This document shows, piece after piece, positions 35,757 through 43,469 of a stretch of DNA of 64,000 bases; within the stretch, counting starts at the first letter, position 1; every line of letters starts with the position of its first letter. The notes beneath the pieces were generated by a model. The model ran no database searches and was not told the origin of the DNA. It worked only from the letters and a program-made list of their open reading frames with translations. The translations under genes were made by a program, and so were the position numbers. This DNA comes from CAZSDP01 sp964605665 (GTDB taxonomy: Bacteria > Planctomycetota > UBA8108 > UBA1146), in contig CAZSDP010000003.1 in the NCBI GenBank assembly GCA_964605665.1, positions 219,305 to 283,304 on the forward strand, read 5' to 3'.

Positions 35757-36656
35757 ATGGTCCGGCAATCGCAACAGGTCTGGTGCCTCGGCTGGGTCGT
35801 TCTCTGCATCTTCCTCTGTAGCGACGTCAATTCTGACTGGATCCAATTGAAGAATGGGGTCCAGATCCACGGCAAAATCCTGAGGCAGACTGAAGAAGAG
35901 GTCACCCTCGAACTGAAGCGGGGTGGCGTCTCCAGCTTTGATCAGCGGACGATCGGTAGCATCCACCAATCGAAACCGGAGACCCGTCAAAAGCTCCCCC
36001 TCCGCGGAGAAGTTTCCGCCGAACGGGAGCAGTCCAAACTTCTCCCACCAAAACCGATACATCCCAAACCTGAGACGATCCGCAGCGCTCGCCGCCCCGT
36101 TCCTGGGGGGACCTTGCTCTTGCCTGAAAATGCCATCCGGATCGAACAGCCCCGGGACGAAGAGCATCGGCGGGACTCAGCCACCCAACGACTCATCGAT
36201 GCGACCTATCAACTCGATCGAGAGCAGATCTTTGTGAAGGTCGGCCAGGAACCCGCGATCGAAAGTGACGAGGCGCAAACCGAAGCCCTGCGCACCCGCA
36301 TCGCCCTGACCTCTCCACAGAAACTCCACGCTCTCGAGGTTCAGCAGATCGCGGGGATCACCACCTGGATTTCGGAGAGCAGCCAAGAAGTCGCGGGAAT
36401 CCTCACGCGAACGATCACAGGTTGGATCCGACTCGATAGCACCACCGCCCAGGTGATCGAGATCGAAGTCCCCGAGCAGCTATTTCAGGTGAATCCTTAT
36501 CGCTTCCGAGTCATTCCCCGCTCTTTCCGAGCTCAGGGGAAGGGCCGCGACGATCGCGGCTCGATCGAGGACCGATCGAGGGGGGAAAACCGTCGCACCA
36601 CATCGAGTCAACTCCACCCGATCGACCGATCCCGATCGGGGGGACAACCGAAGTGA
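35757..36656 (+). CDS. hypothetical secreted protein
   Basis: A 299-residue protein with a signal peptide (about 1-26, VWCLGWVVLCIFLCSDVNS). Right after it is DWIQLKNGVQIHGKILRQTEEEVTLEL, a short beta module also found at the start of the mature protein encoded at 55926 (DRITLTSGKVLEGKIVEDG). The rest is polar, with IHPKPE and a basic, arginine-rich tail, and has no recognised domain. GAGAAGAGG lies upstream of the ATG. I infer an envelope or periplasmic location only. Confidence 0.65.
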   Translation: MVRQSQQVWCLGWVVLCIFLCSDVNSDWIQLKNGVQIHGKILRQTEEEVTLELKRGGVSSFDQRTIGSIHQSKPETRQKLPLRGEVSAEREQSKLLPPKPIHPKPETIRSARRPVPGGTLLLPENAIRIEQPRDEEHRRDSATQRLIDATYQLDREQIFVKVGQEPAIESDEAQTEALRTRIALTSPQKLHALEVQQIAGITTWISESSQEVAGILTRTITGWIRLDSTTAQVIEIEVPEQLFQVNPYRFRVIPRSFRAQGKGRDDRGSIEDRSRGENRRTTSSQLHPIDRSRSGGQPK

Positions 36657-36907
36657 GCCACCTGCAATCGCCATCCCCGAGGTTTCTCGGTTTTCGAGGC
36701 GCATATCATCGAAGCCCATCGGGCTGGAGCCCTTTGTTTTCCTAATCAAGAGCTCGACAGGGGGTCTCCCTGTCTCTCCCCCATCAACCGGGAAAGTCTC
36801 CCCGGGACGTGAATCTCTCCCCGAGCTATCCCCAAATCGGTCACAGCTGTTCTCGAAATTTTTCCCCAAGTCGGGCTCTCCCATAATGATGGGCAAACTT
36901 TGCCGCT

Positions 36908-36924
36908 TGCCCAAGACTTGGGCA
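36908..36924. promoter_or_regulatory. 17-bp perfect palindrome (TGCCCAAG-A-CTTGGGCA)
   Basis: Two 8-bp arms around one central A. A second inverted pair, CCCAT/ATGGG, lies about 30 nt upstream. It could be an operator for a dimeric regulator or a transcript hairpin. No gene starts within 1 kb downstream on the plus strand. Confidence 0.4.
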
Positions 36925-36998
36925 TTGATCTCCAAGCCAGCAACTAGATATTGTGCTTCCTGCGCCGAGCGACGGAATCGTCGCACTGTGAGCATGCG

Positions 36999-37043
36999 CA
37001 CTCTGTGTGGCGTCACTCTGTGTGTCGTTACTCTGTGTGTCGC
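36999..37043 (+). repeat. 15-bp tandem repeat, 3 copies
   Basis: Unit YACTCTGTGTGKCGY occurs three times head to tail (36999-37013, 37014-37028, 37029-37043) with two or three differences between copies. It shares the core ACTCTGTG with the 14-bp array at 59398-59622. Confidence 0.85.
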
Positions 37044-37070
37044 AGCGATGTGCATGAGCTGAGTTTCAGC

Positions 37071-37222
37071 ACTGGGCGTAAACACTGGGCGTNNNNNNNN
37101 NNNNNNNNNNNNNNNNNNNNNNNNNNNNNNNNNNNNNNNNNNNNNNNNNNNNNNNNNNNNNNNNNNNNNNNNNNNNNNNNNNNNNNNNNNNNACGAAGCA
37201 GTAATTCACGAAGCGGTAACTT
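37071..37222 (+). repeat. short tandem repeats flanking a 100-N scaffold gap
   Basis: Left of the gap, ACTGGGCGT recurs with a 13-bp period (37071 and 37084). Right of it, a 15-bp unit, ACGAAGCRGTAAYTY, occurs twice (37193-37207, 37208-37222). The 37093-37192 run of exactly 100 N is a placeholder, so the array length is unknown. The left and right units differ, so at least two arrays meet inside the gap. Confidence 0.75.
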
Positions 37223-37410
37223 AACTTGCGAAAAGTTGCTGGTTTACAAAATCAAATGGGACGGGGAAGGTGCTCAGCATCAACCCCAACACGGCAGATT
37301 CCGCGGAACTGAGCGTGGATTCGAAGAGCGGAAAGTTGAGTAGAGGTGATCTCCTCGGCACGTGTCCTGCGGGGAGCCTTAACGATTTTTTGACGGAGTT
37401 CAAATAGGGG

Positions 37411-37455
37411 AAATTCTAAATTCCGAAATTCTAGGTTCGGAAGTTCTAGGTTTAG
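37411..37455 (+). repeat. 15-bp tandem repeat, 3 copies
   Basis: Unit AARTTCTARRTTYSG occurs at 37411-37425, 37426-37440 and 37441-37455, with divergence rising toward the right. Its 15-bp period keeps a reading frame: on the minus strand it encodes repeats of NLEFR/NLELP inside a short open frame that I do not consider a gene. Confidence 0.85.
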
Positions 37456-37839
37456 GGGATGCGTAGACATGTGAAAGACCGCTGCGGAGGTGGTAACTCC
37501 GCTAGGAATCGAAGCTGTTCCAATGGGGTATTCCCGTTCCGCCTGGAGCGCTTCGAATTTCAAAGTGGTGATCGTGTCTACAAGGGGATTGCACAATTCA
37601 GAGGTCGAGAAGGGGGAGTTCTTCCCCATTTTGATCAGATTCGAGGAACCGCTTCCGACCTGGGGGCGATTCCGCGAAGCCGGTCAGAGATGAGACCTCG
37701 CTGAAATACAAAGCCCGCGGCTCGCCTCCAAGCGTCTTCCTCAGGGGAGGTCGCAAGGGAGTGGTGTCGGTCGATGCGCCGATCGACTGATCACCGCGGA
37801 GTTCGGCTCACGGGCCGTCAGATCTCGTGGAGTTTACAA

Positions 37840-38065
37840 CGCTGTGGAGCGGAAGCTCCCCAGCGGAAGACTCCAATGAAGAGGGCACAGTCCCAACAGG
37901 ATCCCCCCTCGGGAGGGTCCTGGCCCTCGGAGTAGCCCGATGTGGCTTCCGGCGCGCTGCGAATAGCAGTTCGGGAAGCGAGAGCGAGAGGTCTGCGACC
38001 GTCGCGCAGAAGCAAGAAACGATCACCTCTTTGAGGAGAGTGGTCGAAGCCAGGAGGAAAAGCAG
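37840..38065 (+). promoter_or_regulatory. hairpin-rich 5' leader of nrdJ
   Basis: Four stems lie in the 225 nt before the nrdJ start. The first is 37840-37865: CGCTG/CAGCG enclosing GGAGC-GGAA-GCTCC. The second, 37881-37928, has an outer GAGGGC/GCCCTC and an inner AGGAyCC stem. The third is 37992-38010, TCTGCG/CGCAGA. The fourth is 38020-38046, CGATCAC/GTGGTCG. The last is followed directly by GAAGCCAGGAGG, where AGGAGG is the ribosome site of nrdJ; AAGCCAGGAG also matches the 3' B12 box of cobalamin riboswitches. The other conserved cobalamin elements were not found, so this is called a structured leader and not a riboswitch. Confidence 0.45.
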
Positions 38066-41000
38066 TTGAGAATTAGCCGTCGTTTCACACGAAAAGGGGA
38101 AAGCCCGTATGCCTCCTTCCGGTTCGACACCCGGAAATCGGAGATTCGGAACCCCGACGGCACCGTCGTCTTCAGCTTGGAGAAGATTCAAGTCCCATCG
38201 CACTGGTCGCAGGTCGCCACGGACGTCCTCGCTCAAAAGTATTTCCGCAAAGCAGGGGTCCCTCCCGTCGACGGCGAAGGTCGACCCCTTCCTCGCAAGG
38301 AAGGGGACACGGTCGAAACCGGCAGTGAAACCGATGCACGGCAAGTCTTTCACCGCTTGGCGGACTGCTGGCGTCACTGGGGTGAAACCCACGGGTACTT
38401 CGATACGCCAGAGGACAGCCACGCGTTCTATGACGAGCTGTGTTACATGCTCGCCGACCAGTTCTCCGCTCCAAATAGCCCCCAGTGGTTTAACACGGGG
38501 CTTTTCCAGTCCTACGGGATCACCGGCCCTCCCCAAGGCCATCACTTCGTCGATCCTGAAACCGAAAAACTCGAACGTGCGACGAGTGCCTATGCCCGTC
38601 CCCAACCGCACGCATGCTTCATCCAATCGGTCGGAGACGACTTGGTCGGAGAGAGCGGCATCATGGACCTGTGGCAGAGGGAAGCACGCCTCTTCAAGTA
38701 TGGATCGGGAACCGGCTCCAACTTCTCTCAGCTGCGAGCGGAAGGGGAGCCGCTCTCCGGGGGTGGACGCAGTTCCGGATTGATGTCGTTCCTCAAGATC
38801 GGCGACGCCGCAGCCGGTGCGATCAAATCGGGAGGAACCACTCGGCGTGCAGCGAAGATGGTCTGTCTCGATCTCGATCACCCCGACATCGAAGAATTTG
38901 TCACCTGGAAGGTGCGCGAAGAGCAAAAGGTCGCGTCGCTGGTGGCGGGTTCCAAAATCTGTGCGCGCCACTTGAAGGCGGTCTTTCAGGCTTGCCATCA
39001 GCGCCCAGAAGAAGGGACCGTGATCACCGAGTGCGATCCTCGAAAGAACTCCGATCTCGCCACGGCGATTCGAGAGGCTCGGCATCAGCAGGTTCCCGAA
39101 GGCTACATCCAGCGGATGGTCCAGTTTGCAGAGCAGGGCTTCCAGAGTTTCGAGTTCGAGGAGTTCGACACCAACTGGGAAAGCAAGGCTTACCAGACCG
39201 TCTCTGGGCAAAACGCCAACAACAGCGTCCGCGTCCCGAACGCCTTCTTCGAAGCGCTGGAAAAGGACGACGACTGGGCCCTGGTCCGCCGTACCGATGG
39301 AGAGACCTCACGCTCGATTCCCGCCCGCGAGCTTTGGGACACGATCAGCTACGCGGCATGGAGTTGCGCGGATCCTGGTCTGCAATACGACACCACGATC
39401 AATGAGTGGCATACCTGCCCCAACGATGGTCGGATCAACGCTTCGAACCCTTGCTCCGAATACATGTTCCTCGATGACACCGCATGCAATCTCGCCTCCC
39501 TGAACTTGGTAAAGTTCATCGACGCGGACGGTGAATTCGATGTCGATTCATTTCGTCATGCGGTGCGCCTCTGGACGATTGTGCTCGAGATCAGCGTCTT
39601 GATGGCGAGCTTCCCTTCCGAAGCGATCGCGCAAAAGAGTTACGAGTATCGGACACTCGGATTGGGTTATGCGAACCTTGGCACCGTGTTGATGCGCCTC
39701 GGGATCCCCTACGACTCCGAAGAAGGGCGTGCGATGTGTGGGGCGATCACGTCGATCCTCACCGGTGAGTCCTACGCCACCTCAGCGGAGATGGCGAAGG
39801 AACTGGGAGCATTCCCCGCCTTCGATCGCAATCGAGACTCGATGCTGCGGGTGATTCGAAATCACCGGCGCGCGGCATACGCCACTCCGTCCAATGAGTA
39901 CGAAGATCTCACAGTCACGCCGGACGGCATCGACGGAAGCCACTGTTCCGACACTCTCGCAACCGCAGCGCGGGAGTGCTGGGATCGCGCGCTCGCCCTC
40001 GGAGAGAACTTCGGCTACCGAAATGCGCAATCGACTGTGATCGCACCGACCGGAACCATCGGATTGGTGATGGACTGCGATACGACCGGGATCGAACCAG
40101 ACTTCGCCCTCGTGAAGTTCAAGAAACTCGCCGGTGGCGGTTACTTCAAGATTATCAACCAGAGCCTCCCCATCGCTCTGGAGAAGCTCGGTTACTCCTC
40201 CGAGCAAACTCAAGACATCATCGACTACGCCGTCGGCCGAGGGACTCTCGATGGTGCGCCGGGAGTCAACCACGAGCGTCTCCGAGAAATCGGTTTCGAT
40301 GATCGTGCCATCGAGGCGATCGAGCAAAACCTCGGCACTGCCTTCGAAATCGGTTTCCCGTTCAACGACCTCACCTTGGGAGATGATTTCGTCACCAAGA
40401 CTCTCGGGCTAGAAGGTGAAGCACTGGAGAAGTGGGTTTTCGATCCGCTTCACGCGCTCGGCTTCACCGACAAAGAGATCGAAGCTGCCAATGACTTCTG
40501 CTGCGGCACGATGACCGTGGAAGGGGCACCTCACCTCAAAGAGGAACACCTCCCCATCTTCGACTGCGCCAATCGGTGCGGACGAAAAGGGAAACGCTTT
40601 ATCCCCTTCGAAGCCCACATCAACATGATGGCCGCCGCCCAGCCGTTTATCTCTGGAGCGATCTCGAAAACCATCAACATGCCACACGATGCATCCCTTG
40701 ATGATGTTCGACACGCCTATGAACTCGGTTGGGGCCGGATGCTGAAGGCGGTGGCGCTCTACCGAGACGGTAGCAAACTCTCGCAACCACTCTCCTCGTG
40801 GACCGACGATGAGATCGACAGCTTCGAATCGGGTGACCTTCCCGCCGTCGGAGAAGTCGCTCGCCAGGTCACCGAGCGGATCGTCTTGCGGTACTTGGCA
40901 CGTCGACGCAGACTCCCACACCGCCGCAGCGGCTACACCCAAAAGGCGGTCGTGGGCGGTCACAAACTCTATCTCCGCACCGGAGAATACGAAGATGGCA

Positions 41001-41683
41001 CCCTCGGGGAGATCTTCGTCGATATGCACAAAGAGGGAGCCGCATTCCGAAGCTTGATGAACTGTTTCGCGATCTCAATCTCTCTGGGCCTCCAACATGG
41101 AGTGCCGCTGGAGGAGTTCGTCGAAGCGTTCCTCTTCACCCGCTTCGAGCCGAATGGAATGGTCACTGGAAACCACAGCATTCGCATGTCCACCTCAGTG
41201 ATCGATTACATCTTCCGAGAATTGGCGATCAACTATCTGGGACGAGACGATCTTCGTCACGTCACGGAGGAGGATCTTCGTCCGAGCACTCTTCAATCGA
41301 ATGGGGATGATCCGCCGTTCAATGAAGAAGAGATTCTCGATGAACGAGTGGTCGAAGAATCACCTTCACCTTCCGCTGAGCCAGGTTCCAACGGAGGCAG
41401 CTCCTCTGAAGGCCCTTCAGCACGAGGAGGCTCAGAGGAGTCGAATGGTCATGGCTCCTCGGGAGGTGGTTACTCGTTGGTCACCGGATCGACCCGCGGA
41501 GCGTCACCTGCGAAAGCGGCTGCAACTCCATCTGTTCTCCGAAAGCGCTCCACAGACGTCGAAGTCGCGCGCTTGAAGGGCTACGAGGGCGATCCATGTC
41601 CAGAGTGTGGAATGCTGACCCTCGTACGAAATGGAACTTGTCTCCGCTGCGATAGTTGTGGAGCGACCACCGGCTGCTCCTAA
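38066..41683 (+). CDS. nrdJ: vitamin B12-dependent ribonucleotide reductase NrdJ (class II)
   Basis: A 1205-residue protein. The N-terminus (FTRKGESPYASFRF...VPSHWSQVATDVLAQKYF) is typical of the long class II enzymes. The catalytic barrel has GSGTGSNFSQLR, GGTTRRAAKMV, the NPCSEYMFLD signature with an active-site cysteine, and APTGTIGLVMDCDTTGIEPD. A Ser/Gly-rich linker (about 1095-1160) leads to a C-terminal cysteine-rich zinc-ribbon-like end, CPECGML...CLRCDSCGATTGC. It reduces ribonucleotides using adenosylcobalamin, without oxygen. TTG at 38066 follows AGGAGG by 8 nt. Dcd lies downstream, and a cobalamin adenosyltransferase is encoded at 51762. Confidence 0.96.
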   Translation: MRISRRFTRKGESPYASFRFDTRKSEIRNPDGTVVFSLEKIQVPSHWSQVATDVLAQKYFRKAGVPPVDGEGRPLPRKEGDTVETGSETDARQVFHRLADCWRHWGETHGYFDTPEDSHAFYDELCYMLADQFSAPNSPQWFNTGLFQSYGITGPPQGHHFVDPETEKLERATSAYARPQPHACFIQSVGDDLVGESGIMDLWQREARLFKYGSGTGSNFSQLRAEGEPLSGGGRSSGLMSFLKIGDAAAGAIKSGGTTRRAAKMVCLDLDHPDIEEFVTWKVREEQKVASLVAGSKICARHLKAVFQACHQRPEEGTVITECDPRKNSDLATAIREARHQQVPEGYIQRMVQFAEQGFQSFEFEEFDTNWESKAYQTVSGQNANNSVRVPNAFFEALEKDDDWALVRRTDGETSRSIPARELWDTISYAAWSCADPGLQYDTTINEWHTCPNDGRINASNPCSEYMFLDDTACNLASLNLVKFIDADGEFDVDSFRHAVRLWTIVLEISVLMASFPSEAIAQKSYEYRTLGLGYANLGTVLMRLGIPYDSEEGRAMCGAITSILTGESYATSAEMAKELGAFPAFDRNRDSMLRVIRNHRRAAYATPSNEYEDLTVTPDGIDGSHCSDTLATAARECWDRALALGENFGYRNAQSTVIAPTGTIGLVMDCDTTGIEPDFALVKFKKLAGGGYFKIINQSLPIALEKLGYSSEQTQDIIDYAVGRGTLDGAPGVNHERLREIGFDDRAIEAIEQNLGTAFEIGFPFNDLTLGDDFVTKTLGLEGEALEKWVFDPLHALGFTDKEIEAANDFCCGTMTVEGAPHLKEEHLPIFDCANRCGRKGKRFIPFEAHINMMAAAQPFISGAISKTINMPHDASLDDVRHAYELGWGRMLKAVALYRDGSKLSQPLSSWTDDEIDSFESGDLPAVGEVARQVTERIVLRYLARRRRLPHRRSGYTQKAVVGGHKLYLRTGEYEDGTLGEIFVDMHKEGAAFRSLMNCFAISISLGLQHGVPLEEFVEAFLFTRFEPNGMVTGNHSIRMSTSVIDYIFRELAINYLGRDDLRHVTEEDLRPSTLQSNGDDPPFNEEEILDERVVEESPSPSAEPGSNGGSSSEGPSARGGSEESNGHGSSGGGYSLVTGSTRGASPAKAAATPSVLRKRSTDVEVARLKGYEGDPCPECGMLTLVRNGTCLRCDSCGATTGCS

Positions 41684-41892
41684 ACGAGTCGACCAGTGGC
41701 GACGAGGTCGTCGAGTGTTTGAAAGCTGAGTGTTTGAAAATAGAGGGGCGCGGGAACGGTTCGAAAGAGAGCCGGGCCTGCGTCCCGTTCCAAAATCGAA
41801 TTGAAGCTCCGTCGAGCTGATGTGCGCACACTGCTCATCGAGTGAGACCGTTCATCCAGAGATTCCGCTGATCGCGCTGAGAGGACTGCACC

Positions 41893-42468
41893 ATGATTCG
41901 CCCCGACCGTTGGATTCGTCGTATGGCAATCGAGCACGGAATGATCGATCCCTTTGAGCCACAGCAAGTTCGCGAAATCGAGAAAGATGGCGTCGCTCAG
42001 CGGGCGATCAGCTACGGACTCTCCAGCTTCGGTTACGACCTCCGAGTCTGTAACGAATTCAAGGTCTTCACCAATGTCCACGGATCCGTCGTCGACCCGA
42101 AGGGGTTCGACGGTAAGTCCTTTGTCGATATTGAGACCGACATCTGTGTCGTTCCGCCCAATTCTTTCGCTCTCGCACGATCGGTCGAGTACTTCCGAAT
42201 ACCGCGAAATGTCCTGACGGTATGCCTCGGGAAATCGACCTATGCCCGCTGCGGCATCATCGTGAACGTGACCCCCTTCGAACCGGAGTGGGAAGGCCAC
42301 GTGACCCTCGAGATTTCCAATACCACCCCCCTCCCCGCCCGCATCTACGCCAACGAAGGCTTGGCTCAGGTGATCTTCTTCGAGAGTGACACCGAGTGCG
42401 AGACGAGCTATCGCGACCGCGGAGGTAAGTACCAAGGACAGCGGGGAATCACGATCCCTCGAATGTAG
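41893..42468 (+). CDS. dcd: dCTP deaminase
   Basis: A 191-residue member of the dUTPase/dCTP deaminase trimer family. Family motifs are ISYGLSSFGYDLRV near residue 40, VCLGKSTYARCGIIVNVTPFEPEWEGHVTLE near 115 with the catalytic glutamate, and a late GKYQGQRGITIPRM. It deaminates dCTP to dUTP for thymidylate synthesis. It lies 209 nt after nrdJ in the same direction, which fits a shared role in deoxynucleotide supply. Its last 61 nt overlap, on the other strand, a possible small gene. Confidence 0.96.
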   Translation: MIRPDRWIRRMAIEHGMIDPFEPQQVREIEKDGVAQRAISYGLSSFGYDLRVCNEFKVFTNVHGSVVDPKGFDGKSFVDIETDICVVPPNSFALARSVEYFRIPRNVLTVCLGKSTYARCGIIVNVTPFEPEWEGHVTLEISNTTPLPARIYANEGLAQVIFFESDTECETSYRDRGGKYQGQRGITIPRM

Positions 42469-42683
42469 TCACGCAGTCCGACGACTCGATAGGTATCACC
42501 AGGTTTCACACAGATCGAAACCCGCTCCTCACCGATCTTGGGTTGGATGTTGATAAAAGTCGCGGGAAAAACATCGTGCAGAATCTCGCGCCCGCTCAGG
42601 GCACTTTTGACTTCTGAGATCTCGAGATTTCGTTTCCCTTTCGAAGTGACCACCCAGTTCCCACCACTGCCGCCCGATTTCAT
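42408..42683 (-). CDS. hypothetical small protein, antisense-overlapping the end of dcd
   Basis: A 91-residue open frame. Codon choice in the 215 nt outside dcd looks like that of neighbouring genes (ATC, CTG, GAG, GTC), and the protein is balanced: KSALSGREILHDVFPATFINIQP then SICVKPGDTYRVVGLRDYIRG. I do not recognise it. The last 20 residues are antisense to the dcd end. No good ribosome site precedes the ATG, and its promoter would share the palindrome at 42695-42708 with the ABC operon. It may be a real gene or a partly decayed one. Confidence 0.45.
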   Translation of the reverse strand: MKSGGSGGNWVVTSKGKRNLEISEVKSALSGREILHDVFPATFINIQPKIGEERVSICVKPGDTYRVVGLRDYIRGIVIPRCPWYLPPRSR

Positions 42684-42710
42684 TGACAGGCAGTGATAAC
42701 TGATTATCGT
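42683..42710 (+). promoter_or_regulatory. promoter with Fur/Zur-like palindrome upstream of the ABC-Fur-MerC operon
   Basis: TTGACA at 42683-42688 is a consensus -35, and TATCGT at 42705-42710 is a weak -10 with 16-nt spacing. Between and over the -10 lies the perfect inverted repeat GATAA-CTGA-TTATC (42695-42708). Its AT-rich GATAA/TTATC arms resemble Fur and Zur operators, though the spacing is one base longer than the standard TGATAATnATTATCA. A Fur-family protein is encoded by the fourth gene of the operon, so autoregulation is likely. The minus strand reads GATAAT over the same site and could serve the divergent small gene. Confidence 0.5.
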
Positions 42711-42761
42711 CTCAGCGAAACAGATGGAATCTCGGACAATCTTCGGGGTAGAGGCACTCTC

Positions 42762-43469
42762 ATGATCGAAGCCAAAAAAGTCAGCAAATCATACGGCACC
42801 ACGAAAGCGCTCCATTCATTGACTCTGAAGGTGAGCCCCGGGGAGGTTCTCGGCCTTCTCGGTCCAAATGGTGCCGGCAAAACGACGGCGATTCACCTGA
42901 TGGCCGGCTTCCTGAAACCCGATGCGGGGTCAGTCCTCATCGACGGGATTGACGTCGTAAAAAATCCGGACGAGGCGAGGACCCGACTCGGTTACATTCC
43001 CGAGAACGTGGCCCTCTATCCCTTTCTCAGCGCCATCGAAAACCTCGAGCACTTCTCGTCTTTGGCCGGCCTGAAGTTCTCCAGGGAAGAATTGACCAAA
43101 ATCCTGGAGTCTTCCGGTCTTGCTCCCGAAGCGATACACCGACGTGTCTCCACCTTCTCCAAGGGAATGCGTCAGAAGGTGGGCATCGCCATCGCCACCT
43201 CCAAGAACGCCAAGGTTCTCGTTCTCGATGAACCGGCTTCCGGATTGGACCCCCACGCGAGTCACGAACTGTCGATGCTCGTCTGCAAAGTTGCTGAAGC
43301 AGGTGCTGCAGTATTGATGGCGACCCATGACCTCTTCCGGGCGAAGGAGTCGTGCGATCGGGTCGTGATCTTGCAGAACGGCAAGCTGGTCCAGGAGATC
43401 GACCCCCGCTCTCTCTCCGCCAATGATTTGGAAGCGGTGTACCTCAAGCAGATGGAGTCCGGATCGTGA
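42762..43469 (+). CDS. ABC transporter ATP-binding protein
   Basis: A 235-residue ATPase: Walker A GPNGAGKTT near residue 38, Q-loop replaced by the GYIPEN stretch, signature FSKGMRQKVGIA near 135, Walker B VLVLDEPASGLD and switch histidine ATHD. It resembles ATPases of ABC-2 type exporters. ATG at 42762 was chosen over an earlier in-frame start at 42693, which would translate the palindrome; GAGG lies upstream. Its stop overlaps the next gene (GTGA). With the two permeases it should form one transporter in the cytoplasmic membrane. Confidence 0.94.
   Translation: MIEAKKVSKSYGTTKALHSLTLKVSPGEVLGLLGPNGAGKTTAIHLMAGFLKPDAGSVLIDGIDVVKNPDEARTRLGYIPENVALYPFLSAIENLEHFSSLAGLKFSREELTKILESSGLAPEAIHRRVSTFSKGMRQKVGIAIATSKNAKVLVLDEPASGLDPHASHELSMLVCKVAEAGAAVLMATHDLFRAKESCDRVVILQNGKLVQEIDPRSLSANDLEAVYLKQMESGS

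Larger units (their letters stand above)
36657..37839. other. long gene-free region with palindromes, short tandem arrays and a scaffold gap
   Basis: No convincing gene was found in nearly 1.2 kb. The open frames present are short, lack ribosome sites or are antisense to neighbours. The region holds a 17-bp palindrome (36908-36924), an NrdR-box-like string (36941-36956), at least four different 13-15-bp tandem repeats (36999-37455) and 100 N at 37093-37192. Between 37456 and 37839 I see nothing I can name. Confidence 0.6.

Noticed and set aside
36480..37085. 201-codon minus-strand frame
   Set aside because: It overlaps the end of the secreted protein gene, runs into tandem repeats and has no ribosome site or recognisable domain.
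36999..37222. Repeat arrays as possible CRISPR
   Set aside because: Units are 13-15 bp and directly adjacent, without spacers; no cas gene is present.
37459..37704. Short plus-strand frames after the 15-bp repeats
   Set aside because: Two overlapping frames of 60-80 codons lack ribosome sites, and neither looks like a known protein.
37690..38065. Definite cobalamin riboswitch call
   Set aside because: Only the 3' B12-box-like string is found; the conserved central and 5' elements were not located by eye, so it is reported only as a structured leader.
37808..39211. 467-codon minus-strand open frame opposite nrdJ
   Set aside because: It is antisense to a clearly recognised NrdJ coding region, and its protein has no family features.
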